A program made the position numbers and the translations under genes. From Cristatella mucedo (taxonomy: Eukaryota; Bryozoa; Phylactolaemata; Cristatellidae), in the NCBI GenBank assembly GCA_009760855.2, contig WPIO01000010.1, forward strand, positions 2,830,001 through 2,894,000: a stretch of DNA of 64,000 bases. The letters run 5' to 3'. The notes under the pieces are model-generated. The model saw only the letters and a program-made list of their open reading frames with translations, ran no database searches and had not been told where the DNA came from. Below, piece after piece: positions 1 to 11,629 of the stretch (its first letter is position 1; the number at the start of each line of letters is the position of its first letter).

Positions 1-870
1 CAATGAAGCAGAACAGCAGCAGCTGCTGCAAAATACTGCTTCGTAGCCACCATAGCCGTCATAGCTCGCGCTCAGCATTCAGCTAAGCGTCGGCCACTCA
101 CTCTAAGCACGGTGCTGGCTAGCTGCCCCCCCCCCCCGGCTGCCGACTGCATGAGTGAGAAAGGGCTGCTGGGGCTGGACAGAGAATGGTTCGCAAGCAG
201 GCTGGCTGGATCGTCTGCAGGAGGCATCTGCGGGCCGGCAGAGCAGCACGAACAGGAGGGGATGCCCTGTTTGGGTGCTCCAGTGCCCGGTGCACCCCCA
301 GATAGCTGCCGGCCAGGTTCGGGGCATGCCCCCCCCCCCCCCCCCCCCGAGAGCAGCTGGGCCTTTTTCCTCACGAAGCTCAGCTAGGCCGATAAATGGC
401 GACGAGCAGCCTCGACCTGGTGAATGAGGCCGATGAGGCAGGCAGTGAGGAAAGCATTTCTTCAAGGGCATAAAATGCTGGCAGAATGAAAATGCTCAGC
501 CGCAACGGAAGCGATTCTGTTACTGAGGCTGCATGTTGCAAGCAGATCAGGATGCAGCGCATGCCGATCGACATGGCCATTAAGGTGGGCAACTCCATCG
601 GCTCACGTACCTCACGAGGGTGTGTGTGCTAGACGATATAAAGGCAGGGAGACACCCGATGAGTCTACCGGAGACAGTCTCGGCATGTTGGGGGAGGCAG
701 TGCAGACACCCAATGCATTTGTCGGGGGGGGGGGGAGAGAAATTGGAGCATAGGACCTGCGGCTCTGGTCACGACCATGCTTGCCTGGTGGTCCAGCTTG
801 TCACGACAGATGCCCGCATTGATGCTGATCATAAGCAACACAAGTCGCTTGCTAGCACAGAGACGACTGA
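1..870. other. Non-coding, poly-C tracts
   Basis: C runs at about 126-138 and 330-348 and a G run at 725-734. No collagen triplets or supported exon were found; presumably more of the collagen gene's intron. Confidence 0.5.
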
Positions 871-1135
<265 letters not shown>

Positions 1136-1382
1136 TGCAAACTTAGTAGCCTGGGTGAGCTATGTATTATCCAACACCCGGCCTAGGAAACAGTGTATAC
1201 CCTTTGTACACCTCGTAGACAATCGTACACCCCATCCTACGGCTCACAAATCAACCTTACACAAAGCAAGCCCAGTAGACGTTGCAATCAGAGATGCAAT
1301 TAAATGACAATAGCTCAAGACATAAAGTGTATCTATGTGTGCGCACAGGTGCGTTTCGCACACACACTACCTGCCTGTAAAC

Positions 1383-1548
1383 AAATTAATGTTCAGCTGA
1401 TCATCCAGTTCATTAAATGTCTGAAGAGTCTTAACTGCAATCATCACAGGTTCAATGGGCAATTAAGGATTGCCAGCTACAGGACTCGAACCCAAGTAAT
1501 GTACCATGAAGCATGAGTACCTTACCCCTGGACTATGACCTAGGGTGC
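1383..1548 (-). mobile_element. SINE2 (tRNA-derived) copy, diverged
   Basis: The reverse strand has an A-box-like GGGGTAAGGTACTCATGC, a B-box-like TTGGGTTCGAGTCCTG, then the GGCAATCCTTAATTG core shared by the family. Confidence 0.55.
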
Positions 1549-1623
1549 TTAGGTGCATATGTGTGTGAATAAATGAAGGCATGTCTGTGTCTGTGTGCGC
1601 GAGCGTGTATGAGTAAGTGTGGT

Positions 1624-1738
<115 letters not shown>

Positions 1739-2094
1739 GTATCGACACACAAAACTCGCTAGTCACTAAAGTAGTAGACCTAGTGATGGTCTCTTGAGCA
1801 TTTCTTAGCATGAGGGCTTCGCCAGATCTGATCACAGTTCCATCTTGTATATTTGTGGCTCTCAAGTAGCCAGCCGAGTGCCAAGTGTGGATGGGAGATA
1901 ATGCCCAAGGTATCGGAAGTGAAGGTTTAACTAAGCAACAAAAATATATGCCGAGACTGTATTCAAAAAGCAGATGCTTATGAGTAGTGGAGGTCATCAA
2001 CATACGTCAGATGCATCAGGATTGACTTACTTCGCCTTCTTTACTTGCTAGATTCGAACGGTGCAGGCAGCGCAGCAGCAGATAATGGAAAATT

Positions 2095-2225
2095 AGTCAG
2101 GATCAGCTGCAGGAATGCATCGATACGCAAGAATTAAAATGCAGGATTACATATTTACACACACGTGGATTCAAACATAAGAGGATGGTGTTATGCATGA
2201 GTATCATTAAATGAAGCTATCAAAC
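2095..2225 (-). mobile_element. Possible very old SINE2 copy
   Basis: GGATTCAAACATAAGAGGAT and TATGCATGAGTATCATTAAA parallel the B- and A-box regions of the copy at 1383-1548. Weak similarity only. Confidence 0.25.
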
Positions 2226-2283
2226 GATTATTTAGCAGATATATACCCGTGGTTAACCTCTTGGCTGTAACAGACTATCTTAG

Positions 2284-2348
2284 TGCCTAGAAAGAGATTA
2301 AGTTTTCTGAAGGCACTATACAAATGTATTATTATTATTATTATTGAC
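2284..2348 (+). mobile_element. LINE-B tail fragment
   Basis: GTGCCTAGAAAGAGATTAAG ... GGCACTATACAAATG plus (ATT)n matches the family 3' tail. Confidence 0.6.
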
Positions 2349-2644
2349 CAGGGCAGAGCAGCTGCGCTTGCTTGCTACATACAGCAAGATCACTCACGGC
2401 CACGACGTGTCAATGACAAACAATGCCAACAACGTGACATGCCAATAGTAGCAACTTGCAGGTCAAAGTAACCAACTGATGGGGCACCACCTCCCAGTGG
2501 ACAGAGCCCCCCCCCGACAGACTTCTTCACAGGCCTTGCAGTTTTGACTGATGCCCATATGCAGCCATGCATCTCACCGGCTGATACCGGCGGCAGAGCG
2601 GCAGAGCTCCACCGAGGGCGGCGCAAGGTGACAGCTTCACTCAC

Positions 2645-3289
2645 CTGCGTCACTCCGGCCACTCCAGGACTCCCGTGCTCGCCTTTCGGTCCAGCTGGTC
2701 CAGCGTCGCCTTTGTCGCCCGGGCTTCCCCTCTCTCCGGCCGGACCCACATCGCCTTTCGGTCCCGGAGTGCCATTGCTGCCCGGCTCACCGGCGTCGCC
2801 CTTGGGTCCCCGCAGGCCGGCGGTGCCCTTGTCACCGGACATGCCCGGCGGTCCGACGGAGCCGACCTCGCCGGGCCTTCCGGTCTCACCGACGTCGCCC
2901 TTTACGCCAGGCGGTCCGACCGGTCCGGGTGGCCCGCTATCACCGGTCCGTCCGGGCTCACCCACACTGCCGGCGTCTCCGCGTGCCCCGCTCGGGCCCT
3001 GCTCGCCTCGGTCGCCCTTCTCGCCTCTCTCACCGGCCGGGCCGGCGTCGCCGCGCTCTCCTTTCACCACCACGAGTGCACCGGCGGCGGCGGCCTCGCC
3101 CTTTTCCCCTCGTGGTCCAGGCTGGCCGGGCTCGCCGGTAAGGCCAGCGTCGCCGCGGTCACCCTTCGTTCCAGGTGCGCCGTGGTCGCCCGGCGGTCCT
3201 CTGCTGCCCTCGGGACCCGGAGCTCCCGGCATACCCAACTCGCCGCTCGGTCCCCTGTCTCCTTTGTCTCCTTTGGCACCTGGCCTACC
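2645..3289 (-). CDS. Transmembrane collagen long exon (645 nt, 215 codons)
   Basis: The acceptor is TTCACTTACAG|GGT and the donor ACGCAG|GTGAGT. It encodes 22 perfect triplets, a ten-residue interruption (AAAGALVVVK), then 46 triplets ending GVAGVTQ, phase 0 at both ends. Charged triplets (GDK, GDR, GER, GEK) and Pro in X or Y positions dominate, as in triple helices; RGD occurs several times. The interruption is hydrophobic, like the hinges between collagenous domains of membrane collagens. The exon is about 18 times the usual 36-nt unit, suggesting intron loss. The extra Gln before the donor implies that the next exon, beyond the window or unseen, begins a new domain or another interruption. 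I saw no further Gly-X-Y exon between 1 and 2644. Confidence 0.9.
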
Positions 3290-3382
3290 CTGTAAGTGAA
3301 CGGCGCAGTGTGCGACGATCAAGTGCGGTGTCACCCGACGGCGACGAGACGTGAGGAGGAGGTAGACGGGGGTGCAACTTAC

Positions 3383-3427
3383 TGCGATGCCGTCGAAGCC
3401 TGGCTGCCCTCGGTCACCTCTGTCGCC
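3383..3427 (-). CDS. Transmembrane collagen exon (45 nt, 5 triplets)
   Basis: The acceptor is CTCTTTTAG|GGC and the donor GCA|GTAAGT (ideal). It reads GDRGDRGQPGFDGIA in phase 0 and contains RGD. It is separated by only 93 nt from the 645-nt exon and by 486 nt, including a long GA array, from the 81-nt exon. Confidence 0.86.
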
Positions 3428-3621
3428 CTAAAAGAGCACGGCCCCCGCCCCACCCCGAGTGAGGCTCTGCTCAAGGGAAAAGCATCCAGTGCTCAACGCA
3501 AAGCACGCAATGTGCCGGTGACTGCATGCACATTCGTTGCATGCTACTCTTAGTTGACACCGAGTAAAGCGTGAGAGACCAAGGAAAACTGAAAGACGAC
3601 AAGCAAGAGACTGAGACAGTA

Positions 3622-3638
3622 AGGGAGAGGGGGAGAGG

Positions 3639-3721
<83 letters not shown>
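3622..3721. repeat. (GA)n array in collagen intron
   Basis: Purine-only on plus, so (CU)n in the collagen pre-mRNA. Confidence 0.95.
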
Positions 3722-3725
<4 letters not shown>

Positions 3726-3913
3726 GTGGGAGAGGCGTTTGCGTGTGTGCTCACACACCCATGCGCTCGTGTGCGCAAGAGTCCATTAAACGAATAAGTG
3801 CCTTGAGCAGGCGAGCGTGACAGTAATCTACAAGAACGAGCCGCTGGCCGGCTGAGGCGGCCGGCGATTTGTCGGCACATGGATAGCTGCTCTGCCAGCT
3901 CATGAGCGGGCAC

Positions 3914-3994
3914 CTTTTCGCCGGCCGGTCCCTGCGGTCCTTCTGGGCCAGTCCGGCCATTTTCTCCAGCCAGTCCTTGGTGTCCTCGCTCGCC
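3914..3994 (-). CDS. Transmembrane collagen exon (81 nt, 9 triplets)
   Basis: The acceptor is CGAATGCAG|GGC and the donor AAG|GTGCCC (weak after GT). Nine perfect triplets run from GERGHQ to GPAGEK and include GLAGEN, which resembles the weak integrin motif GLOGEN if the middle residue were hydroxyproline; that link is inference. Phase 0 at both ends. Confidence 0.84.
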
Positions 3995-5864
3995 CTGCAT
4001 TCGAGGAGAAGTGAACAGAATTGTGTGCTCGAAACCTGGCGCGATCTGCATAGGAAGCAGTGCCCTCTGTGGGCTGTTGCTCACACTTACTGCCTAGACA
4101 GCATGCCCAACCGATGGAGTACATTTTCAAAATGGCAATTTAATGACTACCACGGTGGTGCATCCACAGTAGCAGCAGCAGCACCATACCTGTCCCATTG
4201 TCTACTGGGGCCCCGAGACTGACTCCCCTTGCACTGCTAGAAACAGCGATGTCCAGGCAAAAGCCACTGCTGTACATCAGAAGGAAATAGGAAGACATTA
4301 ATTAGTCTTCAGTGTCAACACAAATAACAGAACCATCTGTGCACTAGTCCAGGTGCCTGGGATGCTGGCCACCAAGCCTGACACACTGCAGGAATCACAC
4401 CGGATATTGCCGTTTAAGGGTAAACGTCAGCTTTATGACCCAGAAACCACCGCCTGCTTGGTTTACGGCAAGTCCACAGTCCTCAGCTGGGTAGTGGTTC
4501 TTTGTTGCAGTATGGCAGCTCCATGAAGCTAAACATTTTGCGCTGCTAAGTTTGGGAATAGAGTATAGAGCAATCGTGGCTTCATCGCTGGCTAGGCTGC
4601 AGTGCTTCACTGCTTTGTGGCAAGTTAGAGCTGCCGAAGGAGAGAGCGTGCTATGGGAATGCCTCGGCATTGCCTACCTCTTTGCACTGCTTTACTATGC
4701 AGCTGGCACTCAGCCACTGGTGAGAACGGTTGGCTGTTGAGTTTAAACGATTGAGTAGCATTTAGGGTCAAAAGGTCAGGCTGCTAGCTGATAGAGCAGG
4801 AGCAAGGAGATGAGCAGTGGTGGAAGAACAATTGGTCCTGCTTCAGAGCAAATTAATGGCAAACTACTGGGAGATGAGACACTCGCTTTGAACAGGTGAT
4901 TGACATTTTCTCTTCCTCTCTCTCTCTCTCCCCCTATCTCTTTCTCTCGAGCAGACCACTAAGCTTAAAAATAATTCTGAACGTGGCACTACAACACCTT
5001 ATTCGGTGGCCAATTTAAAGCTAGTCCAAGAGGCATCACATCATCCCTCACGGCAGTCAATTTGAAGCTAGTCGAACCCTCGATCAGGCCACAAGGCACG
5101 TGAGAGTAAGGCACCAGCTAGCCTGACGTCGAATGCCCTCCTACCCTGACTACACTCGGGCAGTTGCTGCACAAGCTTGTTTATATGAACTGCATGAAGG
5201 ACAGCCAGTGCACTGTAGACCTGCCTCCCTGGCATTTGCTTCAACCTCAGAACGGGCCTTGCTGCTGCTAAGAGGAACTCTAGTCGGCCTGGCGAAGGCA
5301 GCTAAGCGAAAACACCAGCAGTGCTCCCTGTCCTATCACTTTGGGCTAGCGAAAAGAACTGCCGGCCATTTAGCAGACAGTGTCATGGCATACGCCTAAG
5401 CAGGTATGCACCTAAATGCCTGGCAATGCTTGAATGGCATACTAACTAATCTGTCTTGCCACACAGAGCCTGGTGTGATTAAGGACAGGGATGGCAGGGA
5501 GGGAATAGCAAGGCTAGGTGGCTGAAACTGGGAAACTGGGTCACTGCAGCTCCACCTTCACGAAGGCATTCTCTGTCCGTCTTACTGTCTGCCTGTCTGT
5601 CTGTCCCTCTCCTCTGTCTCTGTCCATCTCCTCTGTCTCTGTCCCTCTCCTCAGTGTCTCTGTCCTATCTCTCCGTGGTGTCTCTCTCTTCTTCACCTTT
5701 GCGCCAATTCCTGGACTGATCCTGTGTTTGCCGCACAGTCAACGTGCCTGAATGAAAATGAAGTTCTCTCACGGCTCTATGCAGGCGAAGTAAATTTTTT
5801 CAGCTTGGAATTTCTTCTTCCTTTCATTTGGACACAAAGAAGCCTGCTATATAGAGTTTACACT
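3995..5864. other. Collagen intron, no further exon seen
   Basis: Unique sequence with a TCTC/TCTG-rich stretch at 5570-5690. A splice-bordered 47-nt piece near 4177-4240 was rejected as an exon. Confidence 0.45.
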
Positions 5865-6305
5865 GACCCACAAAGCTTGGCTCATGCGTACCTAGCTGAA
5901 CTGCTGCACCTGTTTCAGCCTCTTCCCGCACTCAGGTCCTGTATGGACAATGAATTAGCTGTTCAGGCAGAAGCTTTAGTTCTGCAGGTCCTAGACTGTG
6001 GAACTTGCTTCCACAATTCTTACGTAACGACAACTACTCCCCTGCTGCCGACTATGGTGCATCCTTTTCAGCGGTCCTGAGTTGCCTGCTACTTCAAGGC
6101 CACTCACCACCTCAACTGCTTTCCTGACTCTGCTATACTTCCCACGTTCTCTTTGTTGCGTGATAAGAAGTCTGCTGGCTACCAAATGTGAACCGAAAGC
6201 CGCTTGGGCTGTGAGTGCTATGCGAAACTCTCCTGTGTAACACCCACATAGTCTTTATGGCTTTGTGGAGTTACACACGGAGATACATTACATTACATTA
6301 CATAT
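5865..6305 (+). mobile_element. LINE-A 3' end, (ATTAC)n tail, in a collagen intron
   Basis: Fragments of the CR1-like C-terminus (SLAHAYLAELLHLFQP, DNELAV) are followed by 3' UTR closely similar to 63420-63720. A 29-nt deletion relative to that copy removes part of the coding stretch. It ends in ATTAC repeats (6288-6302), the likely 3' tail of the family. Confidence 0.75.
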
Positions 6306-6964
6306 ATGCATCCACTGCTTTGGATTTTCTCAGAAAACTGATGGGAAGTGCAAGCCAACGATCTCTCTGGAGTACTGTTTAGTGAGAGTGGCCCTGCATT
6401 AAGCCCGGCTGCTGCTCACCGGAAGTAGGGTCAATGTGAAAGATGGCGCTGCTTCGAGGGCCTCGGAAGGGCCGCAATTGGCAAGACAATCCGAGAGACG
6501 AGGCAGCGGCAGCCAGAGGCCTGCTTTGATTGTAGCCGTGTTTACTTGCTGCCCACGCCGGGCAGGACAGGCGACTGCGATAAGGGAGGCAAATTGGCCC
6601 AAAATTGCCTCCAAGCTAGCCGAACGCACTTGTTGCCTGAGCGTGTGTGCAGCCAGCGGCAAACAGAAAAGCCGATACGATGTACAAACCCATAAAAAAG
6701 GATTGGCAGAGATATGAAAGGTGCGCTGGTGCATCGTCCCCCCCCCCCACTGCTTCGGCCGGCTACCAAACCGAATTGGCTAGCAGCTGTCCGAGCAACT
6801 TCTGGCAGCCTGCCACCAGCGCAGCCGAGCAGGGAGCCACAGGACAGCAGCTAGCTGCCGTGGACTGCCGACTAGCTAGCCTCCCCCTCAGGCTCAGGCT
6901 CCTGCGGTTGTACCCAATGTGGCTGCCCAACGAAGAGCAGGAGTAAAGGTTAACGGATTTAACC

Positions 6965-7112
6965 AGTCACGTCTATATTCATTCGGTCCCGAATTCACCG
7001 TGGCTGGTAGCCGAAGCGGGCAATCATCGATTGCCCGCTGCAGGGCTAGAACACACGACCTGGCTGGCGAAGTGCGTTTTGCACCTTAGCATTGGGCTAA
7101 GGCAGAGTCAGA
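6965..7112 (-). mobile_element. SINE2-related copy, diverged
   Basis: The reverse strand shows GGTCGTGTGTTCTAGCCCTG and GCGGGCAATCGATGATTGCC, parallel to the SINE2 B-box and core. The tail is lost. It borders the long GA array. Confidence 0.45.
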
Positions 7113-7182
7113 GGCCTGCGAGAGGGGGAGCTGGGAAGGCTTGGCACACGGAGTGGTGTGGCCTGGTGCTGTGGTAGAGATG

Positions 7183-7862
<680 letters not shown>

Positions 7863-8121
7863 AGAAAGGTCAGGGCAAAGCTTGCGAGCTTGCCTGGCGG
7901 CCGGCAGAGGCAGGTATTAGCATGTTTGCATAATTTTGCTCACATAATTTTTTGACAGCTGCTGCAGAGGCAGAGCACGTCTGGACTCTGCTGTGCAGAT
8001 TTGGGAAACGCTATGGTCAAGAGAGCTACGGCCAAGTCTAGCAGCTGATTCACTGCAGCTCCTACTCGCATGCTCTCACTACCTGAGATACTGCAATATT
8101 TAAGCAGGTAACTGAATATGT

Positions 8122-8305
8122 CACAATATAAAGGTTAGCTAATTTGAAAGCCTCATTTTTGTAGTAACACAAGAGCCTTAATGACTATCACAAACGCTTG
8201 CAGTGGGCAATAAAGTATAGCCCACAGCAGGACTCGAATCTGTCATCTGGTTCATGAAGAGCAAGCGCCTTACCTCCTGGGCTAAGACTCAAGCTACTCC
8301 CTTCC
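8122..8305 (-). mobile_element. SINE2 copy
   Basis: The reverse strand has CCAGGAGGTAAGGCGCTTGC, GATTCGAGTCCTGCTGTGGG, GCCCACTGCAAGCG and a tail with AAATGAGGCTTTCAAATTAG. Confidence 0.65.
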
Positions 8306-8780
8306 ACATGCGTGCACTGACGTGCTTGATCTCAAGGCCCCTGTCTTCACGGAGGAAGGGCTGAATGGCACGAGGCCTGTATGAGTGGGTCAGCAGGTCA
8401 GCAGGGCACACAATGAACTCCCAAGAACTCTGAACTTCCAAGTCGCCAGTGACTGAGATTTCTATGAAAGGCTAGCGGCTTCGGAAAAAAGCACAACACA
8501 AGGCCCGGTCTTCTGGGGCGCAAAGCACGGCTTCCTCTGCCCCCCCCCCCGGACCTTACTCTGAGTCAGAACCGGTTTAGCGCTCTCAAATTGCATCTTG
8601 CCACCTGCGAGACCCCCAGTCCCAAGCATCTGTCCAGTCTGGTGTGCTGCACCCAAAAACTGCATCCAATGGCATCGGCAATCTCGTCAATGCACCAAAG
8701 CTCGGCTTCCGGTGGTTGCCAGCTCGCGCTCTGACCGATGCCGAGTGGCGGTGGCCGCAGCGGCCTGCTGGCCAGCTTAC

Positions 8781-8852
8781 CTTTGTGCCTGGCGGTCCAA
8801 GCAGACCGGGCAACCCAAGTTCGCCTCTTGAGCCTTTGTCTCCATCTTTTCC
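8781..8852 (-). CDS. Transmembrane collagen exon (72 nt, 8 triplets)
   Basis: The acceptor is ATCGCTTCAG|GGA and the donor AAG|GTAAGC. Eight perfect triplets run from GKDGDKGSRG to GPPGTK, phase 0 at both ends. At 72 nt it is twice the 36-nt unit and could be a fusion of two such exons. Confidence 0.87.
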
Positions 8853-9646
8853 CTGAAGCGATATGGCAGCACACCTTGGGCAGCATGGCCCCTCAATCGC
8901 TGCGCGAGCAACGATATTCGGGCGCCCGAACAGTCTCAAAAAAGCTATCCTCTCATTGCCACGTTCGTCGTTGTCAGCTGCACTTGTTTTTTGAGAGCCG
9001 ACAAATCAAATGGTGGCATCAGCTTCTGAACATCTAAGGGCTAAGGCTAGGCCAGAAGAGCCTCCTCACACCTCAGATCTGACCCGAGTGATATCGAGAT
9101 GCCAGCAGCTATTCGATTCAGCATTCTATGCTGCAAGCTGAACCATTAGGCAGCAGTAGGACAGGCCTTTGGGAAGGTGGACTGTTGCCACAGCATCAAT
9201 GAGCAGCTGCCACAAATGTGCTCTTCCACTGGCTGCCGTTTTACGGCAGGACGATCTAAATTGGTGTTAAATAAATGTAAAATTTCCCGAACATGCCTAC
9301 GTATATCGTGGCAATCTTAGCTCAGTGCATGACCAAGTTATGTGACGTTTTAAAGAATTTCTGTGGTACCCTTCAAAACCAAACTATGCTGTTGACAATT
9401 TGCCAGGAACGCTACTCCAATCATTGCAGTGTTCACTTAGCAGGCAAAGAACGGCAGAATGGAACTTAGCGAGCACGTGTGGTACATTAGATAGAGGCAT
9501 TGTCCGCAATGACAAATGTCCGACTTAGGAAAGAAGGTGGGATAGAAGTAGAACCATTTCAATTTCACGTTAAGGTGGAATCGCCAAGGTCGCCAGCCTC
9601 AGCAACCTAGGAATCGGCTGCTCACACAAACGGATTCGTGACAACT

Positions 9647-9673
9647 GTAGTCAGCTGACAGTCAGCTGACTAC
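9647..9673. repeat. Perfect palindrome, 13-bp arms, beside a collagen exon
   Basis: GTAGTCAGCTGAC (9647-9659) is exactly mirrored by its reverse complement at 9661-9673. Each arm holds a CAGCTG E-box. Confidence 0.95.
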
Positions 9674-9708
9674 TGCTCGCCAGGCACGCTCAGGCTGAGA
9701 GGGCTTAC

Positions 9709-9744
9709 CTTCTCACCGTGGTCCCCCTTGTTGCCGTGGTCCCC
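9709..9744 (-). CDS. Transmembrane collagen exon (36 nt)
   Basis: The acceptor is CGTTTTCTTCAG|GGG and the donor AAG|GTAAGC. It reads GDHGNKGDHGEK, where GDHG occurs twice, suggesting an internal triplet duplication. A perfect 13-bp-arm palindrome lies 36 nt past the donor (9647-9673). Confidence 0.85.
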
Positions 9745-10312
9745 CTGAAGAAAACGAAACGCTCGATAGGAGGCACTGCTGTGGGCGTGCCTCAAATCAG
9801 TGCTTACGCAGCGCTCAGCCAAGGTGTTCGCACGAGCAAAACCCGCTTGACTCCGGGCTGGCTCTCAGCTTGCACAAGCATTTGACGTGTCTCGGAGCCA
9901 AGTTATCCTTTTCATGAGTCTTTAGAGCAGCCATCAATTGAGCTTGAGCATGCTCACGTGGTATGTATGCCGTGTCCGGAAAAGGCAGGCAAGGAGGCAC
10001 TACCCGCTGCCTGCTTCACATTTAGCCGCCAGTTGCTGCTGCCTCAACTCCTCGAACATCTCTCGCCCAACCATGATTGCTTGATGAGTTTCCACTTCCT
10101 GGACTTGGCTGAAACCTTAGGGCACGGTATCCCCACCCTGTAACTGTTATGCCATTTCACGTTGCTGACTGACTGGGAAATTTCACATAAGACCTGCAAG
10201 CATGCACACTAGGAGGCTACTCAAAAAGACGTGCTGCATACTTTTAGCACTCGCAACTGTCTCTGACACTGACAGGTTTTTTAGTCTGACACGTGACGGT
10301 TCTACCAGACTT

Positions 10313-10336
10313 GAGAGAGAGAGAGAGAGAGAGAGC
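10313..10336. repeat. (GA)12
   Basis: Short pure dinucleotide array. Confidence 0.9.
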
Positions 10337-10849
10337 CAATCGATGTCGAGCAGCTGACTGCCGTCAGTCACTCGATCGCTGCGATTGGTGGCTACAAGGT
10401 CAAGGCTGGTGACTCGTAGCACAGCAAGCCGCCAGCTCTGCAATCCCGGGAATGAGCAGCAGCGACTGATGAATGAAGTTGAAAAAATGGTGAAGCTCGT
10501 CAGCAAAGCGACAAGAGAGAGTGTCTGACTGCAGCAGCAGCAGCAGCGCGACTGAAGAGCACACGTGGCCATTCGAGACCCTGCATGCATGCTGCAAATG
10601 GCATCTCCCCTGCCGCCTGGCACCATAAAATAGGCAGCGGTGCTTATGAGAAGCATATTTCTAACTTGTGCTGCCTGTAACAAGTAGCATCAACAAATTG
10701 CAGGCAGGCAGCAGCAGCTGCTGCCTGAGGAGCCGCTGCTGCACCTGCAACCCCCTGCCATTGCGGTGCAGCATTGCAACTGCTGTGCCCCAGTGAAAAG
10801 TGGCTCAGCTCTCCTACTGCCAAGCAAATTCATGCGTCCAGAGACTGAC

Positions 10850-10885
10850 CTTGTCACCTTTAGGACCTTGAAGTCCGATCGAACC
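10850..10885 (-). CDS. Transmembrane collagen exon (36 nt)
   Basis: The acceptor is ATCTTTTTAG|GGT and the donor AAG|GTCAGT. It reads GSIGLQGPKGDK in phase 0. The 5' intron back to 15865 is about 5 kb and holds a SINE2 copy and a Helitron-like end. Confidence 0.84.
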
Positions 10886-10981
10886 CTAAAAAGATTACGG
10901 CAGGTGTGAACGAAGCAAGTGCAGTCAACGTGGGTAGACTTGATCTAATTCCCGTCCCTCATTACACATTTCATAAATAAA

Positions 10982-11131
10982 TACTAGCTGATTTAACAGC
11001 CTCTTTTGTATGGCGGCAGAACTGTCTTGACGGCTATCATCACTGCTTGCAGCGGCAATAATGGATTGCCCACCGAAGGAATCGAACCCACGACCTCGGA
11101 ACCGAGAACATGAAGAGCAACTGCCCTACGT
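10982..11131 (-). mobile_element. SINE2 copy
   Basis: The reverse strand has CGTAGGGCAGTTGCTC, GAGGTCGTGGGTTCGATTCC, GCCGCTGCAAGC and a tail ACAAAAGAGGCTGTTAAAT. Confidence 0.75.
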
Positions 11132-11404
11132 AGTGTGCATCACGACATGGCCTTCGTCAGCAGCAAGGACTCTCTCTTTGAATAATGGCAAGTGATGCTG
11201 ACGTGCAGCTCTACAAACGAGCTGTGGCAGTTCTTTCGCAAGAGTACTTTGCCACAAGCATGGCGCTAGTGACGGTGCTAGTCCTTGCCTACAGGTGACA
11301 GATATCGGTGAAGCTGGCGCCTCGAAATAAGACCAGTGAGTCGCATATGCTGCCTCGACGCAAGCAACCATTACGAGTAGCAGTAAAGAGCACCCATTGT
11401 TTAA

Positions 11405-11620
11405 TAATCTCTACTAATTAAAGTGAGAAAGTTTGCCTGCCTGTCTGTCAAGAGGCAAAATGGCACACCTCCGGCATGCGGCAAGATGGGCAGTCTTCTG
11501 TGACCATACTAGGACTACTTACACTTGTGACTCAGTTAAGCAAGTCCACAGGCAGTGTGAGCTCTCGCAGCTTAATACATAAGCCCATCATGTCCTCAGT
11601 GTCAAAAGTGTCAGTGTCTA
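11405..11620 (+). mobile_element. Helitron-like 5' end (candidate)
   Basis: It begins TCTACTAATTAAAGTGAGAA, followed by TTTGCCTGCCTGTCTGTC, the style of Helitron 5' termini. Blocks GGCAAGATGGGCAG, TCTTCTGTGAC and TCCACAGGCAGTG recur at 43851-43960. No Rep/helicase and no 3' CTRR hairpin were found. Confidence 0.35.
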
Positions 11621-11629
11621 TTCGAAAGC

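Noticed and set aside
2544-3299. Plus-strand open frame of about 250 codons rich in Pro, Ser and Gly
   Set aside because: It is the antisense image of the Gly-X-Y exon on the minus strand, which has proper splice borders and triplet periodicity.
4177-4240. Splice-bordered 47-nt segment on minus (TTTCTAG to GACAG|GTATGG)
   Set aside because: Its length breaks the phase-0 joining of the flanking collagen exons and it has no triplet pattern.
10590-10625. Minus-strand VPGGRGDA, collagen-like
   Set aside because: Only two triplets, no acceptor in phase, and the frame continues into unrelated sequence.
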